DNA from: an uncultured Umboniibacter sp.
GTDB lineage: Bacteria > Pseudomonadota > Gammaproteobacteria > Pseudomonadales > DSM-25080
Assembly: GCF_947497555.1 (NCBI RefSeq)
Contig: NZ_CANMGY010000014.1
Span: 1 to 38,596 of the forward strand
Direction of reading: 5' to 3'
Length of the DNA: 38,596 bases
Shown: piece by piece, positions 6,590 through 13,848 of the stretch
Layout: each line of letters starts with the position of its first letter
Numbering within the stretch: the first letter of the stretch is position 1
Translations under genes and position numbers: made by a program
Notes under the pieces: model-generated
Databases searched by the model: none
What the model saw: the letters and a program-made list of their open reading frames with translations, nothing else
What the model was told of the DNA's origin: nothing

Positions 6590-8874
6590 TGAAGGTCTAT
6601 ATTGCAGAGAAGCCTAGCCTCGCTAAGAAGATCGCCGCGGCACTTGGGGGTGGAAGACAGGGCGGGGGATTCATCCAGGGAGATGCCTGGGTGGTTACCT
6701 GGGCAATCGGCCACCTGTTTGAGTTACTACCGCCTGAAGGTTACGACCCTGCGCTGAAGGCGTGGCGTCGCGAAACACTACCAATACTTCCAGATCCGTT
6801 CCAACTTTCCCCAAAGGAAGGAACACTCAAGCAATTGAAGGTCGTACTCAGTCTCATTAAGAGTGCGACCACCGTGGTTAATGCTGGCGACCCGGATCGA
6901 GAAGGGCAGTTGCTTATCGATGACATCATCGAACATTCAAAGTACGCGGGTCAGGTAGAGCGACTTTGGCTCATTGACTTAACCGAGAAGGGCATACGGA
7001 AGGCGTTGACCAGCATGTCCCCGAACCGGGAGTTCTTCGGCCTATCGCAATCCGCCGATGCGCGGCGCAAGGCCGATTGGACGGTTGGGATGAATCTCAC
7101 ACGCGCTGCGACCATTGCTGCCCGTGCACGCGGCGCACAGCAGTTATTTTCCGTTGGTCGCGTGCAGACACCGACCTTAGCGTTGGTGGTTAAGCGAGAC
7201 CGTGAGGTCGAAGCGTTCAGGCCCACTGATCACTTTGGCGTGAAGGCGACCTTTCAGTTCCCGTTGGATGATGACACTCTGACGGACATCCCTAGCCAGT
7301 GGCAAATACCGGAATCTGAGCTCGACGAGCATGGCCGGCTACTTCAACAATCCGTTGCCAGCACACTGATTCAACGGGTCGAAGGTCAACCGGCTGTTGT
7401 CACTTCATGCGAACAAACGCCTAAGCGGGAGTTAGCACCCTTACCGTATTCTCTCTCCGCGCTTCAAGCCCACGCTTCAAAAGCGTATGGGATGGGGGCT
7501 CAAGAAACCTTGGATGTCGCCCAATCGCTCTATGAGAAGCATCAAGCGACGACGTATCCACGAACCGATTGTGGGTATCTTGAAGAGAATAAGTTGGATG
7601 AAGTGCAGGAAATCCTCGCCACCATTGGACAGATCAATGAACACTTTAAGTCACTCGTGGACGCTATAGTGATCACTGATAAACCGCGATGCTTTAACGA
7701 CAAGAAGGTGACGGCGCATACCGCCATCATTCCGACCGCCAACAACCCGGATGTCAGCAAGTTTTCAAAAGCTGAAAAACAGGTGTATTGGCTGATTTGC
7801 CGTCGTTTTGCGTCGCAGTTTTACCCGGCTCACGCGTACTTACAAACGACAATTTTAATTGAGTGTGCGAGTGAGACATTCAAAGCAACCGGACGAAGTG
7901 TTACGGAGGAAGGTTGGAAACGCTTCACTCGGTCTGAAGGCGAGTCAGACGAAGCCAACGAGGACGAAGCGATACTCTCGCCCGTTAATCCGGGCGCGAT
8001 CGGTCAGAACATCGAGACAGAGCTTTTGAAAAAACAAACAAAAAAGCCTTCTCGATACACAGAGGGCACATTAATTTCGGCCATGGCGAATATCTCTAAA
8101 ACGGTGGCCAGCGGCAGCGTTAAGGCGACGCTCAGAGAGATCGATGGTTTGGGTACCGAGGCAACACGAGCCGGGATTATTGAGTTACTTAAAAAGCGGT
8201 CATTCATTTCACCGTCGGGAAAGAACATCATCTCGACGGACGCCGGCCGAGCGCTCATCGAGGCACTTCCCCGCGAAGTAACAGACCCCTCTGAGACCGC
8301 GATCTGGGAGCAGGGCCTTGCCTTGATTGCAGAAGGAAAACTCCGCGGAGATCAATTTTTCGATAAACAATGCCAATGGTTAAAAGCGATGCTTAAGCGC
8401 TTCGACACCGAGTTCAATATTTCAACGGAGAATTTGTATGAGTCCTGCCCAGAATGCCAAAGTGGTTCTCTCGTCCCCAGGAAGGGCGAATACGGCGATT
8501 TCCTTGCCTGTAACAATGAAGACTGTAAGTTTACGCGCAATAGCGGTAAAAAGGCCGTGAAGGGGCTTTCTAAGAAGCATCAATGTGCTGAGTGTGAGTC
8601 GCCGCTTATCAAGCGCAAGACAAATGACCGAAACTGGTGGGGTTGTTCGGGTTACCCCAAGTGCAAAACGACTTACTTTGATAACAATGGCTTACCGGCT
8701 ATCCCGTCGCCTGACTATGATTGTCGAGACTGTGGCTCCCCCCTAATACGTAAGCGAAGTAAAAAAACCGAGCAACGCGCCGCTGTCACCTACTGGTCTT
8801 GCTCTAACTATCCAGAATGCAAGACGAGCTACTTTGAAAAGGGTACCAAACCGGACTATGCCGGGGCTAAGTGA
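6589..8874 (+). CDS. topB: DNA topoisomerase III with three C-terminal zinc fingers
   Basis: A 761-residue type IA topoisomerase, expected to relax negatively supercoiled DNA and to unlink replication or transfer intermediates. The Toprim domain has Glu7 and the DPDRE motif at 101-105. The catalytic tyrosine is Tyr323 in TTYPRTD. Three CxxC...C...C zinc-binding modules lie at about 620-646, 666-692 and 712-744. The start is the ATG at 6589, overlapping the preceding stop as TGATG; longer readings add residues before the conserved MKVYIAEKP start. It is the third gene of the parA2 operon. A second topB without zinc fingers lies at 13829-15751. Confidence 0.95.
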   Translation: MKVYIAEKPSLAKKIAAALGGGRQGGGFIQGDAWVVTWAIGHLFELLPPEGYDPALKAWRRETLPILPDPFQLSPKEGTLKQLKVVLSLIKSATTVVNAGDPDREGQLLIDDIIEHSKYAGQVERLWLIDLTEKGIRKALTSMSPNREFFGLSQSADARRKADWTVGMNLTRAATIAARARGAQQLFSVGRVQTPTLALVVKRDREVEAFRPTDHFGVKATFQFPLDDDTLTDIPSQWQIPESELDEHGRLLQQSVASTLIQRVEGQPAVVTSCEQTPKRELAPLPYSLSALQAHASKAYGMGAQETLDVAQSLYEKHQATTYPRTDCGYLEENKLDEVQEILATIGQINEHFKSLVDAIVITDKPRCFNDKKVTAHTAIIPTANNPDVSKFSKAEKQVYWLICRRFASQFYPAHAYLQTTILIECASETFKATGRSVTEEGWKRFTRSEGESDEANEDEAILSPVNPGAIGQNIETELLKKQTKKPSRYTEGTLISAMANISKTVASGSVKATLREIDGLGTEATRAGIIELLKKRSFISPSGKNIISTDAGRALIEALPREVTDPSETAIWEQGLALIAEGKLRGDQFFDKQCQWLKAMLKRFDTEFNISTENLYESCPECQSGSLVPRKGEYGDFLACNNEDCKFTRNSGKKAVKGLSKKHQCAECESPLIKRKTNDRNWWGCSGYPKCKTTYFDNNGLPAIPSPDYDCRDCGSPLIRKRSKKTEQRAAVTYWSCSNYPECKTSYFEKGTKPDYAGAK

Positions 8875-8878
8875 AAAC

Positions 8879-10675
8879 TTACAGCGCGAGCTCTAAATTG
8901 GTTGGGACATCCAGATCGCTTGATGAGGGCATTAATCTGCGACGCCTACCAAGGGTCAAGAATCCGTTATCACCTAAGACTTGATCGGTCGGGTCGATTT
9001 GAATATGAATCACCATCTCCGTCTCGCGCCGACGTTTCGGTTGAGGTCCGAATCGATAGCCCTGGCTGTCGATGATTTCGTCGACTGCCTCCTCGGAGTC
9101 AATCAAACTAAAGATAAACCCCCCAGCTCTAAAGCCGTAGATATTATCCTCGAGCACACATTGGCTGATGATCTCCTTGCGGAACGCACTAAAACTTAAC
9201 CGTTCCGGGTGGACCGCTGCGAACTGAAAGTCTGACAGTAGGAACGTTTTCGCTTCCCTCGCTTGATTACTAATAAGTCCTCGTGCTGTCAACACGCAAC
9301 TAAATACCACTTGCGGGTAATTGGTGAGACGAATGAGATCCATTGAACTATGTTTGATTCGGTCTGCAATATCCGATGTGACCCTAAAGCTGACCTCACC
9401 CCGTTTTGATTCAGTCACATTCTCTAAGACGCTGTATGACTTTATTTCAGTAAACGGATCGCCCTGCCCATGAATGACCGACCGACTCGTCACTTCTTCA
9501 TTCATCGCTTCTCGATAGTAAATGCGGCAGTCTCGTAGTCGGATCAACCGTTTCATAATCGTTCGTTCCGTCTGGTTACACGCTTTCGCTAATTCAGAGA
9601 GGTTAATCTGAATCCATTGCGTCGCGTGACCGCGATAAAGTTTATCAAACTCATCTTCCTTAAGCCGAGTTTCAACGGGTATCGCATCATTTTTGCGTTT
9701 CATCTCTAAATACATTTGATGAACCCGACTGATTAAGATGGTGGAGAGTTTAAAGTCATCAAGTGAGCAGGCACCGAGATCGCCAACCCCTGAATTTGCC
9801 GCCATCCAAGCCACCAATCCCTGACGACCACGAGGAATGAATATGGGGTCCGTTCTTTTGATGCCATCGTCGTTCTTGTAAAGGCCGACCTGATAGTGAC
9901 TTTGGTGCAGATCTCGGTGAACCGTTGACCGCGTATCGTCCTCGACACGGAACGGCCTGCCTTCCTTGAACCGCGATAGGGCGGCGCCAGTATTCCGCTT
10001 AGCGCCCAGTGAGTTAAGCATCGTGTCATTCATAAAAAACTTGAACGCCCCACTGTTTTCATTCACTTGAAAGAACCCAGCATCGGTCAATTCTTTCATC
10101 GTTCTCCTGAAGATTCTCTCACTCATTGACAGATCTTCATTATCATCAAACTGACTTTTAAACTGCTCGTATAAACTGAAAAGCTGATTCATCGTCCCAC
10201 TAAACGCCCCCAGGAACACAAAGCACCGAAGTATTGAGGTGTATTTCGTAGGCTCATCCTTTAATGAAATAAACGCTTGTAAGCGCTCTCCGTCGCTTGG
10301 TGAAAGCTTAAATTCATAGATATTTGCATTTCTCCCGCCGTGCTCGCCCCGGCGATGGCTGACTTTAGCCAGCGCTTCAATGTCGTGAATCCATACGCCC
10401 CATTCAGCAGTGCTCACCACGCCTTTCGCGCTATTCGCTTTCACATTTAAAAATTTACTGATGGCGGGAGCCGTGATCGATTTTGCTTCGGCTTTAAGTC
10501 GCTCTGTTAACACACCTCGCATCACACTCAGGTCATCGGACACCAACGCCATCTCGATCAAACGCGTCGCGATCACCACGGATACTTTCTGTTGCTGGCC
10601 CCTCAAAAATTCAAGCGAACTGTTTAGCTCATCGGCCGATTGAGATAGTCGCAAAATCTGTGCTCTCAAATTCAC
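8879..10675 (-). CDS. Candidate second replication initiator, unrecognised family
   Basis: A 598-residue soluble protein starting at a GTG, with AGGCGG a few bases upstream. I do not recognise the family. A winged-helix-like stretch appears at about 183-214 (FRRTMKELTDAGFFQV) and a clearer helix-turn-helix at about 356-386 (INLSELAKACNQTERTIMKR). The C-terminus carries KRRR and RRRR clusters. Its 5' end faces a third iteron array and DnaA-box-like sequence, which suggests a replication initiator or copy-control protein. It faces topB1 tail to tail with only four bases between the stops. The sequence differs from the 689-residue candidate at 3182; whether both function is unknown. Confidence 0.45.
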   Translation of the reverse strand: MNLRAQILRLSQSADELNSSLEFLRGQQQKVSVVIATRLIEMALVSDDLSVMRGVLTERLKAEAKSITAPAISKFLNVKANSAKGVVSTAEWGVWIHDIEALAKVSHRRGEHGGRNANIYEFKLSPSDGERLQAFISLKDEPTKYTSILRCFVFLGAFSGTMNQLFSLYEQFKSQFDDNEDLSMSERIFRRTMKELTDAGFFQVNENSGAFKFFMNDTMLNSLGAKRNTGAALSRFKEGRPFRVEDDTRSTVHRDLHQSHYQVGLYKNDDGIKRTDPIFIPRGRQGLVAWMAANSGVGDLGACSLDDFKLSTILISRVHQMYLEMKRKNDAIPVETRLKEDEFDKLYRGHATQWIQINLSELAKACNQTERTIMKRLIRLRDCRIYYREAMNEEVTSRSVIHGQGDPFTEIKSYSVLENVTESKRGEVSFRVTSDIADRIKHSSMDLIRLTNYPQVVFSCVLTARGLISNQAREAKTFLLSDFQFAAVHPERLSFSAFRKEIISQCVLEDNIYGFRAGGFIFSLIDSEEAVDEIIDSQGYRFGPQPKRRRETEMVIHIQIDPTDQVLGDNGFLTLGRRRRLMPSSSDLDVPTNLELAL

Positions 10676-10698
10676 TACCGCCTATTGTTGTTATTGTT

Positions 10699-10718
10699 GG
10701 GCGAAGCCCGTTTTTTTT
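10699..10718 (+). terminator. Short GC hairpin followed by eight T
   Basis: GGGC (10699-10702), GAA, GCCC (10706-10709), G, then eight T. On the plus strand it is shaped like a weak intrinsic terminator and could stop antisense transcripts running out of topB1. On the minus strand the same bases would form a small hairpin in the leader of the 598-residue gene. Confidence 0.4.
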
Positions 10719-10850
10719 TACGCTATAAGCACTATGACTCTATAAACCTTAAAAACTCTATAACAATACTGCGAAAAATGAGCGATTATCAGAACGTCTT
10801 CTGGCCGCTTTCGATCTGGCTTTCAGCGTTCAAGACTCGTTAAAAACCCT

Positions 10851-10982
10851 CATGTTACCATTTGCCTGCCAGCATGTTACCGTTTACCTGCCAACATGTT
10901 ACCATTTGCCTGCCAGCATGTTACCGTTTGCCTGCCAACATGTTACCATTTGCCTGCCAGCATGTTACCATTTGCCTGCCAA
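10851..10982 (+). repeat. Iteron array 3: six 22-bp direct repeats
   Basis: Six back-to-back units begin at 10851, 10873, 10895, 10917, 10939 and 10961, each starting CATGTTACC and ending TGCCA plus G or A. Position 10 is A,G,A,G,A,A and the last base is G,A,G,A,G,A along the array. Most of the array is therefore a 44-bp dimer repeated. The step is two helical turns. It lies 175 bases upstream of the 598-residue gene start and is unrelated in sequence to arrays 1 and 2 apart from a weak GGTAA. Confidence 0.9.
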
Positions 10983-11033
10983 CCGAAAATTTTACAATTT
11001 TTACAGGTTTTTAACTGAATTGTTATGGTTGCT

Positions 11034-11066
11034 AACAGCTTAATAACAGCTTAATGACAGCTTATT
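11034..11066 (+). repeat. Three tandem 11-bp repeats beside iteron array 3
   Basis: AACAGCTTAAT (11034-11044), AACAGCTTAAT (11045-11055) and GACAGCTTATT (11056-11066). The third contains the ten-base GACAGCTTAT found in the core of iteron array 2. A DnaA-box-like sequence overlaps its end. Confidence 0.7.
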
Positions 11067-11140
11067 AACAAAAATTCTACTAAAAGCATCATTTTTTAGT
11101 ATCAAAACACGCTATTTTGTATCAAATCACGACCTAATCG

Positions 11141-12142
11141 TCAAATCCCTAAGTCAAATCGTTCGAGAATCGCAAGCGGCTCGTTATCACACTGATCGAT
11201 CAAAACGTGCATCGCGCTGGTTTCAAGTTCTCTCCCGCCAGACAAATCACTCGCGCTAACCCTAAACACCAGACGTTCATCAATCGCGATACGATTTTGG
11301 CTTGATCTCTCCCTGGAGTCGTTACCCACTTCTGTCGACTGAGCTTGTCCGGCGACATCCACGACAGCAAACGTTTTGAAACAGCGCTCCGCGTTGTAGC
11401 CTAAGTAGTCTTCCTGAACGACCTTAAACTTAAAACCACTCACACCAACCTGAATGAGATAATCACCTTCCACACGATCGACCGAAGTAATCGTTATCGA
11501 TACTTCCCCTTCGCTGTACTGAGGGTCGTTAGGTGCGAGCAGTTCAACCTGTCGGTAGTCGGCGATCCGGCGAATACGATCTAACTCCTTACGAATCTCC
11601 GTCATTTCCGCCAAGCGATCCAAGGATGATAAGGTTAGCGCGCTTGAGAAGCTGGACTCTACATCGTTGAAACGTCGAATGAGACCGCCACCTGGCGCAG
11701 AGAGCTGTTCAATTTCGTTACGCATTGCGTACACCTCATCGAGCTCGGCTAATAGCGATCTGTTGGCCTGAAGAATTTGTAATTGTTGTTCTAAAATCGA
11801 ATCGTCGACGGAAGTCGTAGCGGAGACCTGAAGCTGCCGAGGGCTGCCCTCGATGACCAGGTGTTCAACATCACTCAGTGTCACAACGGAACTTGCAAAC
11901 ACGTCGACACTCGAACGCAACGCATTGCCGTCGAGTAGATCCCGGCGAATAATTGCCGCCCCAGCGCGACGTCCTGCCTCAATCATAATTTGCCGTTCAG
12001 CAATCTCAATACCCTGTTCGATTGAAATGTAGGTGGGGAAGTCGATGGTTTTCGATAATCGAACCGATTCACCCCAGCCTAGCGTCGATAGGCTCACGAG
12101 TAGGGCACTCAGCAGAAATTTTAGTAACATCCTTTTAAACAT
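11141..12142 (-). CDS. Exported periplasmic protein with coiled coil, FlgT-like outline
   Basis: A 333-residue protein with an N-terminal signal sequence (MFKRMLLKFLLSALLVSLST, likely cut after WG). The ATG at 12142 is chosen because GAGGAG lies seven bases upstream. Residues about 30-105 have an alanine-rich helix (IEIAERQIMIEAGRRAGAAI) followed by strands, with a pattern like the first domain of flagellar protein FlgT. Residues about 110-200 are predicted helical or coiled coil. The C-terminal third is strand-rich. I do not recognise a precise family. It lies near an LPP20-type lipoprotein gene (12645-13349). A role in the envelope or the transfer apparatus is a guess from position. Confidence 0.6.
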   Translation of the reverse strand: MFKRMLLKFLLSALLVSLSTLGWGESVRLSKTIDFPTYISIEQGIEIAERQIMIEAGRRAGAAIIRRDLLDGNALRSSVDVFASSVVTLSDVEHLVIEGSPRQLQVSATTSVDDSILEQQLQILQANRSLLAELDEVYAMRNEIEQLSAPGGGLIRRFNDVESSFSSALTLSSLDRLAEMTEIRKELDRIRRIADYRQVELLAPNDPQYSEGEVSITITSVDRVEGDYLIQVGVSGFKFKVVQEDYLGYNAERCFKTFAVVDVAGQAQSTEVGNDSRERSSQNRIAIDERLVFRVSASDLSGGRELETSAMHVLIDQCDNEPLAILERFDLGI

Positions 12143-12264
12143 AGTTAATCTCCTCGCCATTATCCTCTCATGAAAACGCTCAAACGCAAGGTATCGAAGT
12201 TTCGTACTTTTGCCATCGCGTGTTATTTTTAATTTAGGAGTTATAACAAAACAGGGAGCAACCA

Positions 12265-12570
12265 ATGAAAATCATCTTTGCGGTCCTATCCGTTATGGTC
12301 ACCTTACCCTCCCTCGCCGAGGAAAATAGCCACGACGAGGCACCAGTACCCGTTGTTGAGAACGCCATAGAAACAATTACTGAGATCGCGCAGGGCAATG
12401 AATCAGATGTGCGTGTCAGTGGTAATGAAGTGCTTTCTGATAACGAACTCACTACGGTGATCTCAGTCACCACAACGGCGCGTGTTAACGCAACATCCTA
12501 CGAAGAAATTCTGACGATCATCAGCGCCGATCAAACGAACGATGATGTCCAGCCGAATACGAGTGAGTGA
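12265..12570 (+). CDS. Small exported protein of unknown function
   Basis: A 101-residue protein with a signal peptide (MKIIFAVLSVMVTLPSLA, likely cut before EE). The mature part is acidic and Ser/Thr/Val-rich, with no cysteine and no recognised domain. GGGAG lies six bases upstream of the ATG. It is a single gene, divergent from the 333-residue exported protein (122-base gap) and convergent with the LPP20-like gene. I have no functional assignment. Confidence 0.6.
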   Translation: MKIIFAVLSVMVTLPSLAEENSHDEAPVPVVENAIETITEIAQGNESDVRVSGNEVLSDNELTTVISVTTTARVNATSYEEILTIISADQTNDDVQPNTSE

Positions 12571-12637
12571 CTGCGTGCAGTCGATGGGTGCTGGCTGTCT
12601 AACGTGGTTAACCTGACTCGATTAAGCCAGGTTAACC
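12569..12637. terminator. Two hairpins between convergent genes
   Basis: GACTGC-GT-GCAGTC (12569-12582) overlaps the stop of the small exported protein. A perfect 10-bp stem GGTTAACCTG (12606-12615) with CAGGTTAACC (12628-12637) follows. Neither has a strong T run. Their place between two converging genes suggests a bidirectional terminator or transcript-end stabiliser. Confidence 0.4.
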
Positions 12638-12644
12638 GTAACCC

Positions 12645-13349
12645 TTAAGCTTCTGGAATGGTCTCAGTAACGCTGTTGACCGAATCACTATTACCCCCGA
12701 TCAAGTCCAAGCGCTGCTCAACCTGTTGACCCGATACCTCCATCGCGTGACGCTCATCTTCTCGCGCAGCTTCACGACGCTCACTTAATCGACGCTCTAG
12801 GTCATCAAACGCATCGGTCATTTCTTGCGCGAGTGAATCGGTACGTTGAGCCTGAAGCGAACGATTGAACTCAGCATAAGGGAGCTTCATTAATACGTAG
12901 GTGGTAAACTGGCCATTGACGGCCTTTACTTCCTGATCCACCACCTCAAAGCCAACCACCTGAACCTCATCGACAATTTTATCAATCAGCGCTACATAGC
13001 GTTCGACCGTTTGTGAGTTGGTATCTGTGGTGTAAAGGCGCTCGCTACCGACGAGTGCATTTTGAAATTGCTCCGCCAAACCAAACTGTCCTTGAAGTCG
13101 CGCTTTACGCATCGACGAGTTGAGGTTGCTGGATGCGCCCATGCCTATTGCGTAGACGCCCTCGGCGTCAGGCTTAGGGATGTCAATAACCCAAGATGGC
13201 AACTCATCAATTTCTTCTTCAAGCATCTCGTTACGCTGCGCCTGAATATCACGCGAATCTTCTTCCGCTTGAACCGCTTCGCGAACTTCATTTGACGCGC
13301 AACCAAAAAAGGTCCCGCAAATCATAATTAGTAATAGTAATTTTTTCAT
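12645..13349 (-). CDS. LPP20-family lipoprotein
   Basis: A 234-residue lipoprotein with lipobox FFGC (Cys17). The core LPSWV...YAIGMGASSNLNSSMRKA (about 50-85) is the typical start of an LPP20 domain, which is also found in flagellar lipoprotein FlgP. The C-terminal 70 residues are strongly charged and probably helical (DLERRLSERREAARED). CCTCCT at 13358-13363 gives a strong AGGAGG ribosome site. It is the fourth gene after lipoprotein, topB2 and the 151-residue gene, with a 43-base gap before it. An outer-membrane or periplasmic role is likely; the exact role in transfer is unknown. Confidence 0.7.
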   Translation of the reverse strand: MKKLLLLIMICGTFFGCASNEVREAVQAEEDSRDIQAQRNEMLEEEIDELPSWVIDIPKPDAEGVYAIGMGASSNLNSSMRKARLQGQFGLAEQFQNALVGSERLYTTDTNSQTVERYVALIDKIVDEVQVVGFEVVDQEVKAVNGQFTTYVLMKLPYAEFNRSLQAQRTDSLAQEMTDAFDDLERRLSERREAAREDERHAMEVSGQQVEQRLDLIGGNSDSVNSVTETIPEA

Positions 13350-13392
13350 GTTGTCGTCCTCCTTTGACGTACAACTAACATCTCACATTTTT

Positions 13393-13848
13393 TTAATTAT
13401 GCAAGCTGACCACAGTTTCGCCTTGAGCTAAGTGCTTGTTGACCGCTTCATCACCCCGTTGATCAAAGCGCTTAAACGGTACAAGTTTCAACCCATCTTT
13501 CTTGTGAACTTTTAAGACAAAGTCACTCGAGACCCCCGACCTCGGTACCATTAAACTTCGGTCGTATAATTCCCGACAAAGCCTAACCACCGAACCAGGA
13601 AGGTAGATGTAGTCGCACACAAATTCGCACACTCTACCGTTCTTAAAGTGAAAACCTACCCGTAAAGTATCGTGCTTTCTACCCGGCGCTCTGCCGTACT
13701 GCCAGGCCTTTACCAACATATCTAACGTCGACAGCGACTCTTGTAGGTACTCATCGCTCACCACACGCATCGCCAGGTCGTGAATAATTCTCACCCGCTC
13801 GCCGTCACAGGCTAACGATCGCTGAAGGCTAATTAATTCGAGGGACAT
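13393..13848 (-). CDS. Unknown 151-residue protein after topB2
   Basis: A soluble protein with no signal peptide and no recognised family. The ATG at 13848 is chosen because AAGGATAG lies about seven bases upstream; an earlier in-frame ATG at 13893 would deepen the overlap with topB2. With the chosen start it overlaps the end of topB2 by 20 bases, so the two are probably translated together. The sequence has conserved-looking segments (VGFHFKNGRVCEFVCDYIYL; FVLKVHKKDGLKLVPF) but I cannot assign a function. Confidence 0.6.
   Translation of the reverse strand: MSLELISLQRSLACDGERVRIIHDLAMRVVSDEYLQESLSTLDMLVKAWQYGRAPGRKHDTLRVGFHFKNGRVCEFVCDYIYLPGSVVRLCRELYDRSLMVPRSGVSSDFVLKVHKKDGLKLVPFKRFDQRGDEAVNKHLAQGETVVSLHN

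Larger units (their letters stand above)
10676..11140. other. Gene-free region with iterons, the second origin-like segment
   Basis: This 465-base stretch lies between the 598-residue gene and the periplasmic protein gene. It holds a hairpin plus T run (10699-10718), two copies of ACTCTATAA 18 bp apart (10736, 10754), six 22-bp iterons, three tandem 11-bp repeats (11034-11066), a DnaA-box-like TTATTAACA (11062-11070, one mismatch) and two 13-bp repeats GTATCAAAACACG/GTATCAAATCACG (11099, 11119). It is A+T-rich after the iterons. No credible gene is present; the frame through the iterons is repeat translation. Confidence 0.6.

Noticed and set aside
10852..11043. Small protein of repeated LPFACQHVT-like units
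   Set aside because: It is a reading of the 22-bp iterons on one strand, helped by their composition; three of its frames stay open by chance.
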